NCBI GenBank assembly: GCA_051883455.1
Contig: JBJETT010000005.1
Coordinates: forward strand, 47,412 to 111,411
Origin: HGM11368 sp051883455
GTDB lineage: Bacteria; Bacillota; Clostridia; Christensenellales; UBA3700
Length of the DNA stretch: 64,000 nt
Direction: 5' to 3'
Of this stretch, positions 15,289 to 22,309 are shown piece after piece. The notes under the pieces were generated by a model. It saw only the letters and a program-made list of their open reading frames with translations. It was not told the DNA's origin and searched no databases. The position numbers and the translations under genes are program-made. The first letter of the stretch is position 1, and each line of letters opens with the position of its first letter.

Positions 15289-15942
15289 CTATATATCCTC
15301 TTTTGTCGCATCTATTTTGACAGGCATTTTGTCTAGCGAGTTTGCCAATCTCTTAGCAAAATCCACGTCGAGCTTGCCGTCTTTGGTTTTTAGGATAAGC
15401 ACCAGACCTACGCACGCCTCGCTCATATACTTACCTATCTCAGCCTCGGCGTATTTTATCTTTTCCGTTGCAAGCAACGTCGCCATGCCGTTAGCCGTAA
15501 TAATCATATGATTGCATAGATATTTGCTCTCTTCTCTATTTAGATCAAACGTCATTTGAATACCATCCAAAATCGGCTCTATCACGTCGGCAAAATCACT
15601 CAAAATATCTTCCATACCTATGCTATTGCGCATTTCGAACAACAAAAGATATACGTTGGGGTTTTCTATGGCGAATTTGACGTATCTAAGTCCAAATTCC
15701 TTAAAAATCGGGAAGTAATTTAGGCTTTGCTTGAGGCTGTCGACAAAGCTTGCTTTAGCCCTTTTTAGCACCTCTTGCTTTACCTCGTCCATACTCTCAA
15801 ACAAAGTAAAAATCGGAGAGCAAGCAGAATTGAGCCTGTTGGCTAGATTCCTTGCGACCAAATTATCCTTGCCCTCTTCTCTAACGATTGAGTATGCAGC
15901 GTCTATTATCTCTTCTCTTGTAAACTTTGGTTTCTTTGGCAT
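15289..15942 (-). CDS. TetR/AcrR-family transcriptional regulator
   Basis: A 217-residue repressor. The N-terminal helix-turn-helix runs from TREEIIDAAYSIVREEG (8-24) to LANRLNSACSPIFTLFESMDEVKQEVL (32-60); the remainder is the helical ligand-binding domain. It is first in the operon with flavodoxin and the ABC exporter, and an AGAAC/GTTCT operator array sits at its own transcription start, so it likely represses the whole operon until an inducing compound binds. Confidence 0.92.
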   Translation of the reverse strand: MPKKPKFTREEIIDAAYSIVREEGKDNLVARNLANRLNSACSPIFTLFESMDEVKQEVLKRAKASFVDSLKQSLNYFPIFKEFGLRYVKFAIENPNVYLLLFEMRNSIGMEDILSDFADVIEPILDGIQMTFDLNREESKYLCNHMIITANGMATLLATEKIKYAEAEIGKYMSEACVGLVLILKTKDGKLDVDFAKRLANSLDKMPVKIDATKEDI

Positions 15943-15963
15943 TTTTCAACCTCTCATTTATTT

Positions 15964-16021
15964 AGAACGCTTGTTCTAGAACGGTTGTTTTAATATTAAC
16001 ACCCTTTGCGACGGCTGTCAA
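15964..16021 (-). promoter_or_regulatory. TetR operon promoter with operator
   Basis: On the minus strand TTGACA (16016-16021) and TAATAT (15993-15998) are 17 bases apart. Just downstream, at the expected start site, lie overlapping palindromes AGAAC-N4-GTTCT (15964-15977) and GTTCTAGAAC (15973-15982). Confidence 0.75.
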
Positions 16022-16177
16022 TACTTTTGCGTCAAAATCTAAAAAACTTAGTTGCAATACTTGCCTATTCTAGGTTTTATTATATATTTTTTTCGCATTT
16101 TTGGCTTTGGCAATTCTATAGGCACTTACCGTTATACTATCTACCTTTTAATATATACTTATATACCATATCCAATG

Positions 16178-16206
16178 TTGACAACGCTCGCTATGTGATT
16201 TATAAT
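16178..16206 (+). promoter_or_regulatory. promoter of the DegT aminotransferase gene
   Basis: TTGACA 16178-16183 and TATAAT 16201-16206, spacer 17: a perfect consensus promoter with a 35-base leader to the ATG. Confidence 0.8.
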
Positions 16207-16247
16207 ATTTAGGTAAGCAATATCTTGCGATTTTGAGGAGTGTTATT

Positions 16248-17510
16248 ATGGCAGAACAACCAAAAATGAATATACCCTTTTCCCCGCCCGACGTTGGGGA
16301 AGAAGAGATAGCCGAGGTTGCCGACACGTTGCGTTCGGGTTGGATAACCACGGGACCTAAGACCAAACTATTAGAAAAGAAAATCGCCGATTGGATTGGC
16401 GTAGGCCGCACGGAAAAAGGCACGCCTAGATGCGTTGCGCTCAACAGCCAGACGGCTTGTCAAGAGATGGCGTTGCGCCTTATGGGTATCGGAGCCGGTG
16501 CGGGCGGTAGTGCCGACGACGAAGTTATCGTCCCCGCATACACCTACACCGCTACCGCTTCGGTGGTATGTCACGTGGGCGCAAAGCTCGTGATAGTCGA
16601 CGTGCAAAAGGACTCTTTGGAGATGGACTACGACGCCGTAGAGGCACTAATCAACGAGCACACCAAGGCTATAGTTCCTGTTGACCTTGGCGGAGTGCCT
16701 TGCGATTACGACAAGATTTTTGATATTGTGGATAGAAAAAAATCGCTATTCACCCCGTCCAATGATATCCAAAGGGCAATGGGTAGGATTGCCGTCATGG
16801 CTGATACCGCGCACGCCTTTGGCTCTAGTTGGCATGGCAAAATGCTAGGCAACGTAGCCGACTTTTCTTCTTTTAGTTGGCACGCAGTCAAAAACTTTAC
16901 CACGGGTGAAGGCGGTTGCTTGACGTGGAAACATATCGACGGCGTGGACGACGACGAGCTATATCACACCTTGCAGTTGCTCTCTCTCCACGGACAGAGC
17001 AAGGATGCACTCAACAAAAACAAACCTGGAATGTGGGAATACGACATCGTAGCGCCTTGGTACAAGTGCAATCTCACCGACATAATGGCGTCAATAGGGC
17101 TTGCGCAATTCGACCGTTACCCTTCTTTGCTCGCAAGACGAAAAGAAATAATCGAAAAGTACGACCAGGCACTCAAGCCTTTGGGCGTCCAAGTTTTGCC
17201 TCACTACTCGGACGATTATTCTTCTTCGGGGCATCTATATATCACCAATCTACCTAACGTGAGCGACGAAGAGCGTAGAGAAATCATCGTCAAAATGGCG
17301 AATGCAGGCGTATCTTGCAACGTACACTACAAGCCGCTCCCTATGCACACGGCGTACAAATCAATGGGCTTCGATATCAAGGACTACCCCAACGCCTACG
17401 CCCGTTACGCTAGTGAAATCACACTTCCTTTGCACACCCGTCTCACCGACGAGCAAGTGCAATACGTCATCGATACCTATAGCTCGATAATCAAGCAATA
17501 TTTGAGATAA
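16248..17510 (+). CDS. DegT/DnrJ/EryC1/StrS-family PLP aminotransferase
   Basis: A 420-residue fold-type I PLP enzyme of the sugar aminotransferase family. Visible features are the N-terminal SGWITTGPKT block (30-39), the AYTYTATAS strand (97-105), DTAHAFGSSWHGK (186-198) with the PLP-contacting Asp, and the Schiff-base lysine Lys215 in FSSFSWHAVKNFTTGEGG. Relatives transfer an amino group to UDP- or dTDP-keto sugars for cell-surface glycans. The ATG at 16248 is chosen over an in-frame TTG 15 bases upstream because GAGGAG precedes it by 7 bases. It stands alone with its own promoter and terminator; no sugar epimerase or dehydratase adjoins it, so the substrate remains open. Confidence 0.9.
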   Translation: MAEQPKMNIPFSPPDVGEEEIAEVADTLRSGWITTGPKTKLLEKKIADWIGVGRTEKGTPRCVALNSQTACQEMALRLMGIGAGAGGSADDEVIVPAYTYTATASVVCHVGAKLVIVDVQKDSLEMDYDAVEALINEHTKAIVPVDLGGVPCDYDKIFDIVDRKKSLFTPSNDIQRAMGRIAVMADTAHAFGSSWHGKMLGNVADFSSFSWHAVKNFTTGEGGCLTWKHIDGVDDDELYHTLQLLSLHGQSKDALNKNKPGMWEYDIVAPWYKCNLTDIMASIGLAQFDRYPSLLARRKEIIEKYDQALKPLGVQVLPHYSDDYSSSGHLYITNLPNVSDEERREIIVKMANAGVSCNVHYKPLPMHTAYKSMGFDIKDYPNAYARYASEITLPLHTRLTDEQVQYVIDTYSSIIKQYLR

Positions 17511-17537
17511 TTTTTTGCATCGATAATTTTTTGCATC
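17506..17537. repeat. tandem duplication of 16 bases
   Basis: GATAATTTTTTGCATC is repeated exactly twice, the first copy overlapping the stop codon of the DegT gene. Confidence 0.7.
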
Positions 17538-17600
17538 AAAGTTTCATATCAAAAAGCTAAAATCTCAAAGAAAACAAAAATAAAACTAACAATACGCAAA

Positions 17601-17636
17601 AAGAGCAACCGATTGTCGTAGGTTGCTCTTTTGATT
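17601..17636. terminator. bidirectional terminator between the DegT and histidine kinase genes
   Basis: Perfect 10-bp stem AAGAGCAACC/GGTTGCTCTT (17601-17610 with 17621-17630) with a 10-nt loop; T-rich after the stem on the plus strand and on the minus strand (A-tract before 17601). Confidence 0.85.
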
Positions 17637-17684
17637 AAATTAAACGCAAGGTCTTTACGCTGCAATATCAACGACAATATTTAG

Positions 17685-19787
17685 CTAATTTTCCTCCTCT
17701 ATCTCGTCATCTTTTTCCTCGTTGTCTACATTATTTGGTTGGTCTTGCTCGGCAAGGTCGGTCATAGGCGCTTCCGCTTTAGGTAGGTCGATGATTATAT
17801 CGGTGCCCGACTTGAGCCACGAGTTAGCCGAAACCTTACCGCCTATGCTTTCCACCAACATTTTGACGAAGTACAGTCCCAATCCGTCGCCCTTAAAGGT
17901 CGACGAAGACATACTTCTTTCGCTATAGAATTTGTCAAAAATATGAGGCAAAGCCTGTGGTGAAATACCGCAACCCGTATCGGATACGACGATTTGATTG
18001 CAATCAATTTTGCTACTATATTTGACCTTGATTACGTCGTCCTCCCCACAAAAGGATATCGAGTTGAATATGATATTTTCTATTGCGCGCGTCAATTTTT
18101 TGGCGGGTGCGTATATGTACACGGCTTTTTTACGTCTACGGAATTGTAGATTTATTCCCTCCACGTCGGCGTCGGGTCTTATAAAGTCGCATATCCCTTG
18201 CAAAAATTCCCCTACTTCTATCAACTGGTATTGTTCGTCGGTCATATCCAAAGCGTTGAAGTTTTGAAGAGTAGTGATATTGTCGGTCATTGCCATAATT
18301 TTGAGGTCGATATTGTTGATCATCGCGTCCATCGTGTCAATATCGTTGTGCGGTGCATTCACTTGCGACAGCATCATTTTGATAGAAGCAAGCGGTGCCT
18401 TTAGGTCGTGCGCCACCATGGAAGTAAATTCCTTTTGTTCTTTGAGCAAGCTCTCTATCTTGGCAGTTCGTTTTTGCACTTCTTGCATGAGGTTTTCGTT
18501 GAACTGCAAGTTGCGCTTAGACATAATTATCATTTGATTTACCGTACGGATAGACATCAATATCAGCATTATCAAACAGCCCCACTCAAACGGTCCTAGC
18601 GTATACATAGGCAAGTAGGTATCTCGAGCGTATATCTCGAATAGTATAGAGGCAAACAGCACCGAAGAGCTGAGTATGGTGATATAGCTCTTGCGACTTC
18701 TAATATAATGCACCAGCGCATGGATGCAGATATACAAAATATTGATAATCATCACCACGCCCTTGTAAATGTCTATCGCATGGTTGAGATAACTTGTAAA
18801 CGGTTTGACCAAACATATCAACAGCACTGCAAGCGCGTTAATACCCACAGCCACATATCGTGCCACCAACGACGTCTTCGACCTACTGATAATTGTAGAA
18901 CAAGTAAGCACCAGATACAGCCCCCATACAGTCTTGGCGAGCTCCAAAATAATCTCTTTCGCCCACACCATACTTGTGCCGATATTGGCTACCAACACGT
19001 CGGTCATTGCCACGGCAAATGTAAAGCTCATTATACCCAACCACAAAAAAGCCTTGTCTTTGGAAGAAACGAATACCCAAATAGCTATCGCACTAAGAAA
19101 AGCCGTATATAAGATGGTAGTCAGCCTGATAATGTTTTTGATATTGTTCATACCCACTATCGTTCCGCTTTTGCCTATCATAGGGGGCGAAGTTATTCCG
19201 CCCTCGAAGCTAGAGCGGTTTTCGGCGATGATGACAATTTCCACTCTTTCTTTGTAGTCTAGCGTAAAGTTGATTTGCTGTCCAATGGCGTACGGCTTGT
19301 AGCTGGCGCCCACGTCACCCGAGCCTTGTACGTATTCGCCGTTGACAAAGAGCCAGCACGCACTGTTGACGGGTGGTACGTAGAGAGTTATCGCCAGATT
19401 GGAGTGAGTTTTGGTCTCGTTGACTATGGACAAAGCGTAGGTTGCGGCTTGGGTACTATCTTTGCTTAGATACGTTGAGTCGTCGTTCACGTTGACAATC
19501 TTGCCGTCGTAGCGAAAACAATAGTCCCCGTAAGAAGAGCAATCGGCAAAATATTCCCATTCGTCCAGCGGAGTCGCCTGTTCTAGCAGCTCTTTGTCGG
19601 TGATGATTAGTTTTCCGTTCGAGTAGAGAGCTTGCGACGAATCTACTTTATTGGCGTAGATATTGTCAAAATAGAACAAAACAAAAAACAAGGCTACAGC
19701 CAAACCTACGACCAACACCCATATAGGAAAGCTAAGCGCTCTCCTAACGTCAATAGTCTTGTTCGTTCTAATACCTCGCCTTGTCAT
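17685..19787 (-). CDS. membrane sensor histidine kinase with extracytoplasmic sensor and multi-span region
   Basis: A 700-residue kinase. One N-terminal span (about 20-40) leads to an extracytoplasmic domain of about 165 residues (41-205) that looks beta-rich (LAITLYVPPVNSACWLFVNGEYV), followed by seven hydrophobic segments between about 215 and 420, the general plan of 7TMR-DISM receptors. The cytoplasmic part has a coiled coil (425-455), the HisKA box with His460 in FTSMVAHDLKAPLAS, and a complete HATPase domain (ENIIFNS N-box, DTGCGISP, GDGLGLYFVK). The C-terminus is an acidic tail ending EEKDDEIEEEN. It is encoded 10 bases after its response regulator. The ligand is unknown. Confidence 0.9.
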   Translation of the reverse strand: MTRRGIRTNKTIDVRRALSFPIWVLVVGLAVALFFVLFYFDNIYANKVDSSQALYSNGKLIITDKELLEQATPLDEWEYFADCSSYGDYCFRYDGKIVNVNDDSTYLSKDSTQAATYALSIVNETKTHSNLAITLYVPPVNSACWLFVNGEYVQGSGDVGASYKPYAIGQQINFTLDYKERVEIVIIAENRSSFEGGITSPPMIGKSGTIVGMNNIKNIIRLTTILYTAFLSAIAIWVFVSSKDKAFLWLGIMSFTFAVAMTDVLVANIGTSMVWAKEIILELAKTVWGLYLVLTCSTIISRSKTSLVARYVAVGINALAVLLICLVKPFTSYLNHAIDIYKGVVMIINILYICIHALVHYIRSRKSYITILSSSVLFASILFEIYARDTYLPMYTLGPFEWGCLIMLILMSIRTVNQMIIMSKRNLQFNENLMQEVQKRTAKIESLLKEQKEFTSMVAHDLKAPLASIKMMLSQVNAPHNDIDTMDAMINNIDLKIMAMTDNITTLQNFNALDMTDEQYQLIEVGEFLQGICDFIRPDADVEGINLQFRRRKKAVYIYAPAKKLTRAIENIIFNSISFCGEDDVIKVKYSSKIDCNQIVVSDTGCGISPQALPHIFDKFYSERSMSSSTFKGDGLGLYFVKMLVESIGGKVSANSWLKSGTDIIIDLPKAEAPMTDLAEQDQPNNVDNEEKDDEIEEEN

Positions 19788-19797
19788 AATCTAGTAT

Positions 19798-20460
19798 TTA
19801 CGCCTTTGGATTGAAGAAGTAGCCCTTTTTCCAAAAGGTGGTTATGTAATCTTTTTGGGTTTTTTCTTGCAATTTTTTTCTCAAAGTAAAGATATGCGCT
19901 TGAACGGTGTGCGTGCTATCAAGCGAGTCTTGCTTCCAAATTTGGTGGTACAAGTCCTCTTTGTTGTAAGGCTCGTCAGGGTGCGACGCCAAAAAGAAAA
20001 GCAAATCGTATTCGATATTGGTCAGCACGATAGGGTTCTTTTTGTAAGTGACTCTATTGCGCACGTTGTCTATCACGAGGTCGCCGTATACCAACTCGTT
20101 CCTTACGGCATTGCTGGTGCGAGCGTTGATGCGGGCTTTGAGTTCGCCAAATCCAAAAGGCTTGCTTATAAAGTCGTCGGCACCTAGTTCAAAGCACTTG
20201 CCCACCGTCTCGGCTTCGGTAAGGCACGACATAAATATAATCGTGCAATCCATTCTTTCTCTCAACGCTCTACAAAACTCGTAGCCGTTGATTTGTGGCA
20301 TAACTATGTCGATGAGCACGCAATCGAACTTTTGCTTGTCGATGATTTCCAACGCCACCGCGCCGTTGTCGGCTGTCGTCACGTTGTAATTGACGGACAA
20401 TTCTCTCTCGATTCCGTTTAGCAACTCTTTGTCGTCGTCTACGACCAATATATTAAGCAT
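19798..20460 (-). CDS. OmpR/PhoB-family response regulator
   Basis: A 220-residue two-domain regulator. The receiver domain has the acidic pair VVDDD (7-10), phosphoacceptor Asp51 in CVLIDIVMP, the switch Ser/Thr region (IIFMSCL) and the conserved Lys in FISKPFG. The winged-helix output domain follows (NIEYDLLFFLASHPDEPYNKEDL, then the recognition helix around HTVQAHIFTLRKKLQEK). It is first in the two-gene operon with the kinase at 17685-19787, which presumably phosphorylates it. Confidence 0.95.
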   Translation of the reverse strand: MLNILVVDDDKELLNGIERELSVNYNVTTADNGAVALEIIDKQKFDCVLIDIVMPQINGYEFCRALRERMDCTIIFMSCLTEAETVGKCFELGADDFISKPFGFGELKARINARTSNAVRNELVYGDLVIDNVRNRVTYKKNPIVLTNIEYDLLFFLASHPDEPYNKEDLYHQIWKQDSLDSTHTVQAHIFTLRKKLQEKTQKDYITTFWKKGYFFNPKA

Positions 20461-20485
20461 AATTCCCCTCTTCCTTTATATCAAT

Positions 20486-20514
20486 ATTGTATCATATATG
20501 TAGCCAATGTGCAA
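20486..20514 (-). promoter_or_regulatory. promoter of the two-component operon
   Basis: On the minus strand TTGCAC (20509-20514) and TACAAT (20486-20491), spacer 17. Confidence 0.5.
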
Positions 20515-20603
20515 TATCCGTCAAAAATTTAGTCAAAATTTGTCCAATCTTTTCTAACGTGCGCATCAATCAAAGTGCATAGCTATGCCATTTGGCGTTT
20601 TTT

Positions 20604-20627
20604 GTCGACACGTATCGACTTTTTGGG
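20604..20627. repeat. GTCGATACGTATCGAC-type dispersed palindrome, copy 1
   Basis: GTCGACACGTATCGAC followed by TTTTTGGG, directly next to the trmN6 stop codon. Related copies lie at 26733, 30340 and 43756. Confidence 0.6.
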
Positions 20628-21365
20628 CTACAATTTGTTGTACAACCTCTTAGCTTGCTCGGTCATATTGCCCTCTTGGTCGTATACGACTATGCTATCA
20701 ATCTTCATTCCCGGGGCAGAAGATTTTTTGCCTTCCACTACGAAGGTGTCGGGTATTTTGTTAGCTTTCGGATATATCAAAGTTACCTTTTTTGGTTCAA
20801 GGTTATGATTGCTCATCGACGTGAGTACCTCAGCCATTCTCTCACACTTGTGTATCATCCATAGCTTACCGCCGTATTTCAACACTTCACTCGCCTTGGC
20901 AACGATATCATCTAGACTGCAAGTGCTCTCATGCCTAGATAGCGCCACGCTCTCGCTAACTCTCTTTTGTCCGCTATTCTTCTCAAAATACGGTGGGTTG
21001 CATACCACCACGCTCACGCTCTCTTTGCCCAGCACCTTGTCGGCATTGGCAATATCATCGTTGACAATCCACACCCTATCTTGCATTGCGTTGAGCTGCA
21101 CGTTGCGCACTGCGAGCTTGTAGGCGCCCTCTTGCATCTCTATTCCCACTACGCTCTTTGCCGTAGTCTTTCCAGCAACCAATAGAGCTACGACGCCGTT
21201 TCCGCACCCAAAGTCCACCACCACGTCGTTTTTGCAGGCTCTCACCAAGCCCGCAAGCAGTACGGCGTCGGAGGTAAAGCAATAGCCGTTTTTGTCTTGA
21301 ATAAGCCTCATTCCCTTATATTCCAAGTCGTCAAGGCGTTCGTTTTCGTTTAGCATAACGTCCAT
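20628..21365 (-). CDS. trmN6: tRNA1(Val) (adenine(37)-N6)-methyltransferase-like protein
   Basis: A 245-residue AdoMet-dependent methylase of the YfiC/TrmN6 group. AdoMet motif I is DFGCGNGVVALL (51-62), followed by the acidic GIEMQ; the adenine-N6 signature NPPY is at 123-126 in VSVVVCNPPYFEKNSG. The opening LDDLEYKGMRLIQDKNGYCFTSDAVLLA matches the family N-terminus. E. coli TrmN6 methylates A37 of tRNA1(Val); Bacillota homologues (YabB type) are similar in length, and the exact target is inferred. A second in-frame ATG at 21356 is equally possible as the start; neither has a good ribosome binding site. Confidence 0.85.
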   Translation of the reverse strand: MDVMLNENERLDDLEYKGMRLIQDKNGYCFTSDAVLLAGLVRACKNDVVVDFGCGNGVVALLVAGKTTAKSVVGIEMQEGAYKLAVRNVQLNAMQDRVWIVNDDIANADKVLGKESVSVVVCNPPYFEKNSGQKRVSESVALSRHESTCSLDDIVAKASEVLKYGGKLWMIHKCERMAEVLTSMSNHNLEPKKVTLIYPKANKIPDTFVVEGKKSSAPGMKIDSIVVYDQEGNMTEQAKRLYNKL

Positions 21366-21411
21366 ACGTTTAGATTATCATATTTTTTGACTTTTGAAAA
21401 GATAAAATCAA

Positions 21412-21440
21412 TTGACAAATAAAATTGTTGAACTTATAAT
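21412..21440 (+). promoter_or_regulatory. promoter of tRNA-Arg
   Basis: TTGACA 21412-21417 and TATAAT 21435-21440, spacer 17: perfect consensus. Confidence 0.85.
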
Positions 21441-21472
21441 AATATAGCAAATAGCATTTGACCTATATGCGT

Positions 21473-21549
21473 GCACTCATAGCTCAATTGGATAGAGCGT
21501 TCGGCTACGGACCGAAAGGTTGGGAGTTCGAGTCTCTTTGGGTGCACCA
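21473..21549 (+). tRNA. tRNA-Arg (anticodon ACG)
   Basis: Acceptor GCACTCA pairs with TGGGTGC (one G-T); anticodon loop CTACGGA in stem TTCGG/CCGAA; T-arm GGGAG-TTCGAGT-CTCTT; CCA encoded. The A34 is expected to be edited to inosine. Confidence 0.95.
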
Positions 21550-21551
21550 CT

Positions 21552-21581
21552 ATTGCCCGACCGATAGGTTGGGTAATTTTT
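21552..21581 (+). terminator. intrinsic terminator of tRNA-Arg
   Basis: 11-bp stem ATTGCCCGACC/GGTTGGGTAAT (two G-T pairs) with a GATA loop, then five T residues, starting 2 bases after the CCA end. Confidence 0.9.
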
Positions 21582-21586
21582 CCAAA

Positions 21587-21634
21587 ATAGTGGCTGTCGT
21601 TTCATTCGGTGTTGCGATGACCACTATATTTTTT
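21587..21634 (+). terminator. second hairpin with T-tract
   Basis: ATAGTGG (21587-21593) pairs with CCACTAT (21621-21627) around an inner TGTCG/CGATGA-type stem, followed by ATTTTTTC. It directly follows the tRNA-Arg terminator and could be a backup terminator. The rest of the gap to 21706 shows nothing further. Confidence 0.5.
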
Positions 21635-21706
21635 CTAACTAATAATGGTTTGTGTTTACCTCTTCGAATCGTCGACGAAGAATTCAAACATTTCGCCTAA
21701 TAACTT

Positions 21707-22294
21707 TTAGTCTTCAAATTCTATCTTAGCTAATAGCAGCTGTGCCGTATCAAGTTTTTCGGTTTTGACGTTGGTGCGTTCCAAGAGGAAGAAGTCCACG
21801 CTTTCCCACATAGAAAATGACGCCGCCACGGTGAGTATTTCGCTGAGTAGCATGATAGGCAAAAATTTCTCTATCAACACCCCTATCGTCAAAATCGCTA
21901 TACCTATAAGCATCAAAACTATCGACTTGATATTACAAATCCTAAGGTCAAGACATTTGTCGTTAAATTTTAGATTAAAGTGCTTTTTGTAAGCATCTAC
22001 CACGGCTTGTCTATCCTCTTTAGCCACATCCTCAAAGCAAATCTTGAGCGGTCTATCTATAGGCACGTAGTAGGCTTTGTCCTCGATATAGCTAAGCACG
22101 CCGTCGTCAAGGTCGTCCTTACCGCCGAGTTGCGAAAATACGCCGTCACTTCCGTTGACTCTTATCCTCACCGCCTCGTCTTCGCACACCTCGTAATACT
22201 GCTCGGCAAAGTTGTGCTTGGCTTGGTTATGCTTTACGCATTGCTTTAGATTTTCAAAAAAACTTTTGCGCCTTATTTTTCTATTGCTTTCCAT
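21707..22294 (-). CDS. hypothetical two-span membrane protein
   Basis: A 195-residue protein I cannot assign. The first 120 residues are soluble and charged (a basic start RKIRRKSFFENLKQCVKHNQ, then EVCEDEAVRIRVNGSDGVFS). Two adjacent membrane spans lie at about 127-145 (IVLMLIGIAILTIGVLI) and 146-165 (FLPIMLLSEILTVAASFSMW), followed by a 30-residue tail. GAGGTG precedes the ATG. It begins 15 bases after the large transglutaminase-like lipoprotein gene and is probably co-transcribed, so it may act in the same envelope process (inference). Confidence 0.7.
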   Translation of the reverse strand: MESNRKIRRKSFFENLKQCVKHNQAKHNFAEQYYEVCEDEAVRIRVNGSDGVFSQLGGKDDLDDGVLSYIEDKAYYVPIDRPLKICFEDVAKEDRQAVVDAYKKHFNLKFNDKCLDLRICNIKSIVLMLIGIAILTIGVLIEKFLPIMLLSEILTVAASFSMWESVDFFLLERTNVKTEKLDTAQLLLAKIEFED

Positions 22295-22309
22295 CTCTCA
22301 CCTCATAAT

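Noticed and set aside
20604..20627. Calling the GTCGATACGTATYGAC-TTTTT copies intrinsic terminators
   Set aside because: The T-tract is on the strand opposite to the adjacent genes, and copies occur upstream of genes too, so a terminator role is not supported.
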